Positions 1 to 6,198 of a DNA stretch of 7,552 nt are shown here, piece after piece. This stretch comes from JBLHGN01 sp047616325 (lineage in GTDB: Bacteria; Pseudomonadota; Gammaproteobacteria; Pseudomonadales; Cellvibrionaceae): assembly GCA_047616325.1 (NCBI GenBank), contig JBLHGN010000179.1, positions 1 to 7,552 of the forward strand, written 5' to 3'. The notes below the pieces were generated by a model. It saw nothing but the letters and a program-made list of their open reading frames with translations. It did no database searches and was not told the DNA's origin. The first letter of the stretch is position 1; the number at the start of each line of letters is the position of its first letter. The position numbers were made by a program, and so were the translations under genes.

Positions 1-701
1 TTGAGGTGAACAAGCGCGTACAGGTGGCCATTATAAGCACAGGCAATGAGCTGGTGGAGCCAGGCTTTGGCGTAGAGCTTAAAGGCGGCCAAATATTCAA
101 TTCAAACCAGCCCATGCTGGCGGCACTGCTAAGCAAGTTGGGCTGCGACATCGTGCGCAGCCATATTATTGAGGATACTTTCGCGGCTACACACATGGCG
201 CTAAAAAGCAAGGCCGACAGCGTCGACTTGATCATATCTTCTGGCGGCGTTTCAGTAGGAGAAGCGGATCACGTAAAAGCGGCGGTGGAAGACTTGGGCG
301 AATTGCAGATGTGGAAAGTCAATATGAAACCTGGCAAGCCCGTGGTGTATGGACACGTAGAAAACACTCCGTTTTTGGGGCTGCCCGGCAACCCGGTGTC
401 TGCCTTGGTTACATTTTTACTTTTTGCTGTACCCCTCATTCAAAAACTGCAAGGGCGCAACGTCAAAGCGCCTCTGAGTTTTTTTGTTCCGGCGCTCTTC
501 ACAATTACCTCACCGCGCAGTCGCCCTGAATATATGCGAGTTAATATAGGCGAACGTGGCGCGGAAAAATTTGTCAATCAAAGCTCGGGGGTATTACGTT
601 CGGTTGCTTGGGCAAATGCGCTGGCACTGGTACCTGCCGAAAAATGTTTGAACGAGGGTGATTTAATCGAAGTCTTTCCACTGGAACTGTTGACAGAATG
701 A
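1..701 (+). CDS. moeA: Molybdopterin molybdenumtransferase MoeA, C-terminal part (5' end outside window)
   Basis: MoeA inserts molybdate into adenylylated molybdopterin, the last step of basic molybdenum cofactor synthesis in the cytoplasm. The frame is open to the window edge (first full codon at base 3), so the GTG at 6 is very unlikely to be the real start. About 232 codons are visible, whereas the family is usually about 400 residues, so the N-terminal 40 percent or so is missing. Counting from the GTG codon, the MoCF/MogA-like domain shows STGNEL at 11-16, GQIFNSNQPML at 28-38, ISSGGVSVGEADHVK at 77-91, MKPGKP at 107-112 and GLPGNPVSA at 125-133. The GEAD aspartate is probably the conserved active-site acid of this family. 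Residues from about 158 to 225 form the small C-terminal beta domain, ending in a typical hydrophobic EGDLIEVFPL segment. The stop is TGA at 699-701. The match to MoeA is strong across the whole visible length, and no indels are seen. Confidence 0.95.
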   Translation, partial: EVNKRVQVAIISTGNELVEPGFGVELKGGQIFNSNQPMLAALLSKLGCDIVRSHIIEDTFAATHMALKSKADSVDLIISSGGVSVGEADHVKAAVEDLGELQMWKVNMKPGKPVVYGHVENTPFLGLPGNPVSALVTFLLFAVPLIQKLQGRNVKAPLSFFVPALFTITSPRSRPEYMRVNIGERGAEKFVNQSSGVLRSVAWANALALVPAEKCLNEGDLIEVFPLELLTE

Positions 702-821
702 ACCCGCCGCCCCTAAATATTAAAAAACAAACCAAAAAAGTGTTATTAAAATAAACTGGACGCTTCCCTATAAAACTTGGGGAGAGTCTTTATGTGAATT
801 TCGGATAAACGGGATAAATAT

Positions 822-1118
822 ATGAATGATGCAAGCCAAACTACTATCGAAGCCGCAGTATTTAAAAAACTATTAAGTCACCTAGATTCACGCAAAGACG
901 CGCAAAATATCGACTTAATGAACCTCGCGGGCTTCTGTCGCAACTGCCTGGCCAAATGGTATAGCGCAGCGGCTGAAGAGCAAGGCCAAGACATTAACTA
1001 TGAAGCCGCCCGAGAAGTTGTATATGGCATGCCCTACAGCGAATGGAAGGCCCTACACCAAACTCCAGCCAGTCAAGACCAATTGGACGCATTTAAAAAA
1101 AGTCATAAACACCCCTAA
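822..1118 (+). CDS. DUF1244 family protein of unknown function
   Basis: This 98-residue soluble protein matches the DUF1244 family of small proteobacterial proteins, for which I know no established function. The most diagnostic stretch is QNIDLMNLAGFCRNCL (residues 28-43), which carries the paired cysteines Cys39 and Cys42 (CxxC). It is followed by KWY (45-47) and the family-typical VYGMPYSEWKALHQT (67-81). No signal peptide or membrane segment is visible, and the end is lysine/histidine rich. The length agrees with the family. The ATG at 822 is preceded only by a weak purine-rich stretch, but no better start precedes the conserved core. The gene follows moeA after 120 bases and precedes the MOSC gene by 83 bases, on the same strand. 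The CxxC could suggest metal binding or redox chemistry, but that is inference only. Confidence 0.9.
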   Translation: MNDASQTTIEAAVFKKLLSHLDSRKDAQNIDLMNLAGFCRNCLAKWYSAAAEEQGQDINYEAAREVVYGMPYSEWKALHQTPASQDQLDAFKKSHKHP

Positions 1119-1201
1119 ACTGTATTATTCTCAATCGAAGACTAGCGCCGCGCCTATTTATTCAGAAGCTACTGAGCGCAATTCAGCGTAAGAGCAAGAC
1201 C

Positions 1202-2068
1202 ATGACAGCATTAAAAGCGGAAATTAAAGCCCTGTATGTCTACCCGGTAAAATCACTCAGTGGCATAGCGGTGGATTCAGCCATGCTAACGGCTTCCGGT
1301 TTACAGTACGACCGTCAATGGGCCATTTTTCGGGAGGACGGCTTTCCCCTTACACAACGCAAAGAAGCGGCCATGGCACGCATTCAAGCGACGATCACAG
1401 GGTTCGGTTTGTCCTTATCTGTGCCGAGTGAGCCTTCTTTGGGGCACATCGACGTTAGCGCTCCAGATGCGGAAATAGCCTGTGAACCCTTCAACGTGTG
1501 GAAGGATATCTGTGTGGGCCAAGTAGCCAGCGGAGACGTAAACAATTGGCTGTGCGAGGCGCTTAAGTCCTCCCAAAAACTTAAACTTGCGCGTACACAC
1601 CCTGGCGCTTTGCGCCAATTTGACTGTCCCGAACGCTTTAAGATGACGGGACAGTCGTTTTCTGACGCGGCGCCCTACCTCATCGCCAATAGGGCTTCTC
1701 TAGACGCCCTCAATGTGAGACTTAAAAAAGAGGGGCAGAACACTGTAAACATGCTAAATTTCCGCCCTAACATTGTAATAAGCGGTCCGCCGGCGTTTTC
1801 TGAGCATGCGATAAGCCGCATGAGCTGCAAGAGCGATGAGATTGAGCTCAGCCTGGTTGACCATTGCCAACGCTGCATTATGATTACGGTGAACCCCGAC
1901 AAGGGCGAATTCCAGGACTCGCCGAGCCTTATCAAAGCGCTGGCCAAGTTAAATTCAATGCCACATTCTGCCAAAGCACCTGCTTTCGGCGTAAACAGTA
2001 CATTGACACGCGGCGATTCGCGTACAATTCAAGTCGGCCAAACTTACTTGTATAACACACTGCCCTAG
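1202..2068 (+). CDS. MOSC domain protein, YcbX/mARC-like, probable molybdenum cofactor binder
   Basis: This 288-residue protein begins with a MOSC N-terminal beta-barrel domain (residues about 5-120), recognisable by LYVYPVKSLSGI at 11-22, YDRQW at 36-40 and TQRKE at 51-55. A MOSC domain follows at about 140-282, with APYLIAN at 157-163, NFRPNIVISG at 186-195, HCQRCIMITV at 221-230 and FGVN at 262-265. In the YcbX and mARC families the second cysteine of this last block (here Cys225) is the expected molybdenum ligand. Those proteins reduce N-hydroxylated compounds using sulfurated molybdenum cofactor. Escherichia coli YcbX carries a C-terminal 2Fe-2S ferredoxin domain. This protein ends at residue 288 without one, so an electron donor would have to come from elsewhere. 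The ATG at 1202 has a modest AAGAG upstream and sits just before the conserved YPVKS motif. The stop lies 14 bases before the next gene, suggesting co-transcription. The substrate is unknown. Confidence 0.88.
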   Translation: MTALKAEIKALYVYPVKSLSGIAVDSAMLTASGLQYDRQWAIFREDGFPLTQRKEAAMARIQATITGFGLSLSVPSEPSLGHIDVSAPDAEIACEPFNVWKDICVGQVASGDVNNWLCEALKSSQKLKLARTHPGALRQFDCPERFKMTGQSFSDAAPYLIANRASLDALNVRLKKEGQNTVNMLNFRPNIVISGPPAFSEHAISRMSCKSDEIELSLVDHCQRCIMITVNPDKGEFQDSPSLIKALAKLNSMPHSAKAPAFGVNSTLTRGDSRTIQVGQTYLYNTLP

Positions 2069-2082
2069 GGCTAATAAGACAC

Positions 2083-5000
2083 ATGATACCCAGACTTAAA
2101 CATTTAAACCCCACGCAAACACACTATTTGGAGTTTGTAGAAGCCTTAAAAGTGCAAGCGTTTGCGGGTGAGATACACATTGATTACGCCAACCGTATAG
2201 TCCAGGCAACGGATAACTCCATTTATCAGGTCTTGCCGCAGGGTGTTCTTTACCCCAAAAGTACAGAAGACATTGTGGTGCTTACAACGCTGGCCAACCA
2301 AGTTCAATTTCGCGATATCGTGCTATCGCCACGCGGCGGCGGCACGGGAACAAACGCTCAGTCATTAACCGATGGTTTGCTTGTCGACCTATCCAAACAC
2401 ATGAATAAGGTCTTGGAGATTAATGCTCAAGAGCGCTGGGTACGGGTGGAGACTGGAGTGGTAAAAGACCAGCTCAACGCTGCACTAAAACCCCATGGCT
2501 TATTTTTTGCGCCCGACTTATCCACCAGTAATCGCGCCACTATTGGCGGCATGATCAATACCGACGCCTCGGGCCAAGGCTCTTGTCTTTACGGCAAAAC
2601 CCGCGATCACGTAGTGGAGCTGCAAACCGTATTAATGAGCAGCGGCGTCATCAATAGCCGTGCCATCGACGAGGCTGAATTTGAAGCGATAAGCGAACAA
2701 CAGGACAGAAGCGGCCTTATACATCGCCTGGTCGACAATATCGACAAGGAACACCACGACCTTATACAAAAAATATTTCCCCCACTAAACAGATGTCTCA
2801 CCGGTTACGATCTGGCCCACATTCGCGACACTGAACAGAAATTTAATTTAAATAATATTTTATGTGGTAGCGAAGGCACACTTGGCTTTATTACCGAAGC
2901 AAAACTTAAGGTGCTGCCTATACCTAAGTGCTCGGCACTGGTCCTGGTAAAATATAATAAATTTAATGACTCTCTTAGGGACGCAATGACTCTAATGAAC
3001 GCCAATCCGACGTCGATAGAAACGATAGATTCGACCGTACTCAACTTGGCTATGAACGATTTCATTTGGCATCAAGTAGAAGCGTTTTTCGATGAAGGCG
3101 ATGATATTCACGCGCAAGGCATTAATCTGGTGGAATTCACGGCCGACAGTGAAGATGAGCTGAAAGCGTGTATCGTAAAACTCGAAACCATTTTAAGCGA
3201 AAAACTAAATGCACCCGAACAAAAAAAATCTAAGCTTTGGTCGCTGGGCCAAAATAAAGAGAACGAAGAAAGTAAAGAAAACTCAGCAGATGCCGCAGAA
3301 AACGCTGCGTGCGTTACGCGCATTGGCTATTCGGTGGCCTGGGGGAAAGACGCTGTAAACAAAATTTGGGCCATGCGCAAACGCGCAGTAGGCTTGCTGG
3401 GCAATATCCAGGGCGAAGCGCGCCCCATTCCCTTTGTTGAAGATACAGCGGTACCACCGGAGCACCTCGCCGACTACATCATTGAATTCCGCGAAATTCT
3501 CGATGCCTACAACCTCCACTACGGCATGTTTGGCCATGTTGATGCCGGAGTGTTGCACGTGCGCCCAGCACTGGATATGAAAGACCCCGAGCAAGAAAAA
3601 ATTGCCTGGGAAATTTCCGATAGAGTTGCCGAACTAACTCATCAATACCACGGTTTGCTCTGGGGTGAACACGGCAAGGGTGTGCGCTCTGAATATTCGC
3701 CTAAATTTTTTGGCGAACTCTATCCACAATTGCAGCGCATCAAAGCCGCCTTTGATCCCTACAACCAGCTCAACCCAGGCAAAATTGCAACGCCAGATGC
3801 CTCGCTGCAACTACTCAAAATTGATGAGGTTGCCACACGCGGTCAGCAAGATCGAACCATAGCCGTTGAACAGTGGAACGAATTTAACGAAGCCGTATAC
3901 TGCAACGGCAACGGTGCTTGCTTCAGCTGGAACACTCAAGACGCCATGTGCCCCTCGTACAAAGGCACTCGCGACCGCGTGCATTCGCCCAAGGGCCGCG
4001 CGTCACTTATTCGTGAATGGCTGCGCATGCTGGAAGAAAATAAAAGCGAGGAGGCAAAGCCAGACGCCAAGCGCGGCTTTTTTGGCAAACTCAACACACT
4101 TCCAGAACGCTGGCGTAGCACGCGGGAGAAAAGGAAAGGCGAATACGATTTTTCGCACGAGGTCTACGATTCAATGAGCACATGTTTGGCCTGTAAATCC
4201 TGCACCGGCCAGTGCCCCATTAAAGTCAATGTGCCTGAATTTAGAAGTCAATTTTTAGAGCTTTATCACACACGCTATATGCGACCGCTAAAAGATTATT
4301 TAGTAGGGTCGCTAGAATTCCTACTACCCTACTGCGCCATAACACCTCGAATTTATAATACGGTTATGGGGTTTTATCCAGTAAAGCTTATATTAGATAA
4401 GTTTGTGGGTTTTGTGGACGGACCAAAATTAAGCGGAATTTCGTTTAAAAAATTAAAAATAGCGGTTGCTACAGAAAAAAATCTTGAGGCCTTAAGCGAT
4501 GAACTTAAAGCCAAAACTGTTGTTATTGTGCAGGACGCCTTTACCAGCTACTTTGAAAGCCAATTGGTGGTAGACACCGTCAGATTATTGGAAGTGCTTG
4601 GTTTTAATCCAATGCTGGCACCTTACGCGGCCAATGGTAAACCCTTACATGTACACGGTTTCTTAAAAGCGTTTAAATCGGTTGCCAACAAAAATGCAAA
4701 ACGATTAAATCGTATTAGTGAGCGCGGTATTCCCTTGATCGGCATCGACCCGTCCATGACGCTTACCTATCAAAGCGAATACAAAAAAGTGCTTGGTGAT
4801 GCACTGGCACCCAAGGTTTCTCTGATACAGGAATGGCTAATTGACACCCTGGAGCCGGCCAACCTCCCATACAGTTGCTCAGCATCATTTAAGGTGATGC
4901 CGCACTGTACCGAAAAAACAAACGCCACCAACTCTAACACCCAATGGAAAAATATTTTTACAATGTTTGGACATGAATGCGAGATATTGGAGGTGGGGTG

Positions 5001-5232
5001 CTGCGGCATGGCTGGAACTTATGGCCACGAAAGTCGCAATAGAGAAATGTCGAGTACCATTTATGAACTAAGCTGGAAAAAACCAGTAGAAGACTTTGCA
5101 ATTAGTGGCAAATTACTGGCTACTGGATACTCTTGTCGCAGTCAAATAAAACGTGAAAATCGCATTAATATTCTACACCCAGTACAAGCTCTGCTTAATG
5201 CGCTGGACAGAGAGGTAAACGAGAAAACTTAA
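2083..5232 (+). CDS. ydiJ: YdiJ-like FAD-binding and iron-sulfur oxidoreductase (D-2-hydroxyacid dehydrogenase type)
   Basis: This is a single 1049-residue fusion of a flavin dehydrogenase with an iron-sulfur electron-transfer module, slightly longer than the roughly 1018 residues of E. coli YdiJ. The FAD-binding PCMH domain (about 50-280) contains SPRGGGTGTNAQS (82-94), STSNRATIGGMINTDASGQG (147-166) and CGSEGTLGFITEAKL (261-275). The FAD-oxidase C-terminal region (about 285-570) has GHVDAGVLH (484-492) and GEHGKG (528-533). Its His485, His492, Glu529 and His530 match the metal/substrate site of D-2-hydroxyglutarate and D-lactate dehydrogenases. NPGKI (564-568) closes that domain. The iron-sulfur region shows Cys607, Cys613 and Cys623, then CLACKSCTGQCP at 701-712, a ferredoxin cluster pattern. 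A CCG-type domain follows, with HC at 941-942 and GCCGMAGTYGHE at 972-983. Residues about 378-408 are a hydrophilic, low-complexity insert. The start MIPRL agrees with YdiJ proteins. The family has been linked to D-2-hydroxyglutarate oxidation, but the substrate here is inferred. Confidence 0.93.
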   Translation: MIPRLKHLNPTQTHYLEFVEALKVQAFAGEIHIDYANRIVQATDNSIYQVLPQGVLYPKSTEDIVVLTTLANQVQFRDIVLSPRGGGTGTNAQSLTDGLLVDLSKHMNKVLEINAQERWVRVETGVVKDQLNAALKPHGLFFAPDLSTSNRATIGGMINTDASGQGSCLYGKTRDHVVELQTVLMSSGVINSRAIDEAEFEAISEQQDRSGLIHRLVDNIDKEHHDLIQKIFPPLNRCLTGYDLAHIRDTEQKFNLNNILCGSEGTLGFITEAKLKVLPIPKCSALVLVKYNKFNDSLRDAMTLMNANPTSIETIDSTVLNLAMNDFIWHQVEAFFDEGDDIHAQGINLVEFTADSEDELKACIVKLETILSEKLNAPEQKKSKLWSLGQNKENEESKENSADAAENAACVTRIGYSVAWGKDAVNKIWAMRKRAVGLLGNIQGEARPIPFVEDTAVPPEHLADYIIEFREILDAYNLHYGMFGHVDAGVLHVRPALDMKDPEQEKIAWEISDRVAELTHQYHGLLWGEHGKGVRSEYSPKFFGELYPQLQRIKAAFDPYNQLNPGKIATPDASLQLLKIDEVATRGQQDRTIAVEQWNEFNEAVYCNGNGACFSWNTQDAMCPSYKGTRDRVHSPKGRASLIREWLRMLEENKSEEAKPDAKRGFFGKLNTLPERWRSTREKRKGEYDFSHEVYDSMSTCLACKSCTGQCPIKVNVPEFRSQFLELYHTRYMRPLKDYLVGSLEFLLPYCAITPRIYNTVMGFYPVKLILDKFVGFVDGPKLSGISFKKLKIAVATEKNLEALSDELKAKTVVIVQDAFTSYFESQLVVDTVRLLEVLGFNPMLAPYAANGKPLHVHGFLKAFKSVANKNAKRLNRISERGIPLIGIDPSMTLTYQSEYKKVLGDALAPKVSLIQEWLIDTLEPANLPYSCSASFKVMPHCTEKTNATNSNTQWKNIFTMFGHECEILEVGCCGMAGTYGHESRNREMSSTIYELSWKKPVEDFAISGKLLATGYSCRSQIKRENRINILHPVQALLNALDREVNEKT

Positions 5233-5273
5233 ATCCATGAGCAATTAACTGTAACTGGCTAACGCGCACAAAC

Positions 5274-5305
5274 CAATACTGGAATAGACTATTCAGCAAT
5301 ACTGG
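5274..5305. repeat. 9-base direct repeat flanking a short palindrome
   Basis: CAATACTGG occurs at 5274-5282 and again at 5297-5305, 23 bases apart. Between the copies lies the palindrome AATAGACTATT (5283-5293). It sits in the 256-base stretch between the ydiJ-like stop and tnpA. No function is recognised, and chance is a real possibility for so short a repeat. Confidence 0.35.
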
Positions 5306-5335
5306 CATCTATATTCATCACAGGAATAACTTATG

Positions 5336-5387
5336 AGTAAACCTTAACTAGGCAACTGGTAGTGCAGGTTTACTTTGCTATTTTTTC
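5336..5387 (+). terminator. Possible rho-independent terminator after the ydiJ-like gene
   Basis: AGTAAACCT at 5336-5344 pairs perfectly with AGGTTTACT at 5366-5374, giving a 9-base-pair stem. The 21-base loop contains its own possible ACTA/TAGT pairing (5347-5350 with 5360-5363). Six T residues follow at 5381-5386, six bases after the stem. This is the only good terminator-like structure between the ydiJ-like stop (5232) and the insertion sequence. The stem has only 4 G-C pairs, the loop is long, and the T-tract is not directly adjacent, so strength is uncertain. Confidence 0.5.
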
Positions 5388-5405
5388 CCTATATGTCACA
5401 CCACT

Positions 5406-5427
5406 GTAACCGTTCATCCTAAGGCGT
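5406..5427 (+). repeat. Candidate left terminal inverted repeat of the IS66 element
   Basis: The sequence starts GTAACCGTTCATCCTAAGG, which resembles the GTAA-initiated ends of IS66-family elements. It lies at the expected distance upstream of tnpA. The partner right end is absent from the window, so neither the exact length nor the pairing can be confirmed. Confidence 0.45.
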
Positions 5428-5488
5428 TCTAGATCGCAGGCACCTTATTCAGTAGAGTGATCCTCAAATTAATCCCAGAGGACACCCA

Positions 5489-5803
5489 ATGAAAAAAAAG
5501 GCCCTAAAGCGTCAATACACCAGCCGATCCGAACCCGAATGGCGGTCCATTATCGATGAATACAAAACCAGCACTCTCACACAACAAGGCTTCTGTGAAA
5601 AACGCGGCATAGCAATAAGCGGGTTTCATCATTGGCGGAAACGCTTTTCCGAAGCTTCACCAAGGTCAACCCCGCCCCGGTTTATCGAGATACCATCAAT
5701 AGACGACAGGCTATCTGTTGTTCAAGCTGAAGCTAATCAAACAGAATGGGATGCTGAACTAGAGCTTTCGCAAAGTTTCATATTCCGTATTAGAGTCGCT
5801 TAA
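5489..5803 (+). CDS. tnpA: IS66-family accessory protein TnpA
   Basis: This is the first gene of the IS66 set, 104 residues long, within the family's usual range. The N-terminus is basic (MKKKALKRQY). A helix-turn-helix DNA-binding segment covers about residues 29-52 and includes TQQGFCEKRGIAISGFHHWR (31-50), the diagnostic part of this family. The last third is the usual acidic-to-basic beta-rich tail, with WDAELELS at 87-94 and FRIRVA at the end. The ATG at 5489 has a good ribosome binding site, AGAGGA, at 5477-5482 with a six-base spacer. TnpA is needed for transposition in studied IS66 members, probably as a DNA-binding partner of the transposase. Unlike its two neighbours it shows no frame disruption, so it may still be translated although the element is inactive. 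Confidence 0.9.
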   Translation: MKKKALKRQYTSRSEPEWRSIIDEYKTSTLTQQGFCEKRGIAISGFHHWRKRFSEASPRSTPPRFIEIPSIDDRLSVVQAEANQTEWDAELELSQSFIFRIRVA

Positions 5804-5804
5804 G

Positions 5805-6198
5805 GTGTTTTTTCTGATCTTCAGGTAAAAATATGGCTATACGTCGAAGCCACCGACATGCGTAATTATTTCGACGGGCTGATGGCCCTGGCCAAACACA
5901 AAATGCAAGAAAACCCACTCAGTGGTGATCTGTTTGTTTTTGTCAATCGTTGCCAAATCCATATAAAAATACTACATTTCGACCGCAGTGGTTACTGTAT
6001 TTGGATGAACCGTTTAGAAGAAGGCCGTTTTCAACACCCGATCTTCGAAGGTGATAAAGCCCAGCTAAGCGGGGCGCAGTTAACACTTATATTAGAAGGG
6101 ATTGATTTAAAAAAATTCACCAGCGTAAGCGATATAAGCATGAAAATGATTCACCTCTAAAGTATAATACAAGGCATCAAAACCTCCGCCAAACATGA
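5805..6198 (+). pseudogene. tnpB: IS66-family accessory protein TnpB (IS66 Orf2), start and end frameshifted
   Basis: The open core runs from an internal ATG at 5858 to a stop at 6160 (100 codons), with MRNYFDGL at residues 1-8, NPLSGDLFVFVNR at 19-31 and FDRSGYCIW at 41-49, all typical of IS66 Orf2. The conserved protein begins earlier: the bases before 5858 encode QVKIWLYVEATD in the same frame, but no start codon lies between them and the tnpA stop at 5801. A GTG at 5805 would be in frame if the T-tract at 5808-5813 had one more T. At the 3' end the A-tract 6109-6115 appears one A short. Reading one base over gives KIHQRKRYKH, the expected basic tail, and then a TGA at 6196-6198. That TGA overlaps ATG 6195 as ATGA, the usual IS66 tnpB/tnpC coupling. 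The 100-codon core could still be made, but probably without function. The role of TnpB in transposition is poorly defined. Confidence 0.82.

Noticed and set aside
6..8. GTG at base 6 as the real start of MoeA
   Set aside because: The frame stays open to the window edge, and the visible protein lacks the N-terminal domains of MoeA. The gene starts upstream of the window.
746..775. Sigma-70-like promoter upstream of the DUF1244 gene (TATAAA at 770-775)
   Set aside because: The -10-like hexamer overlaps the weak hairpin, and no acceptable -35 element lies 16-18 bases upstream. The region is AT-rich, so such matches are expected by chance.
763..784. Hairpin CTTCCC/GGGGAG between moeA and the DUF1244 gene as a terminator
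   Set aside because: The stem is six pairs with one G-T pair, the loop is 10 bases, and no proper T-tract follows, so it is too weak to call.
3283..3594. Minus-strand open frames within the ydiJ-like gene and the MOSC gene
   Set aside because: They lie wholly inside well-supported plus-strand genes, show no recognisable family, and have no start context of their own.
5336..5374. Integron attC site
   Set aside because: The inverted repeat lacks the RYYYAAC/GTTRRRY core pairs in the right places and no integrase or cassette is nearby. A terminator fits better.
5801..5858. Stop-codon read-through joining TnpA and TnpB
   Set aside because: tnpA and the tnpB core share a frame across the TAA at 5801, but TnpA ends at its normal length, and a lost start through a one-base deletion explains the gap better.
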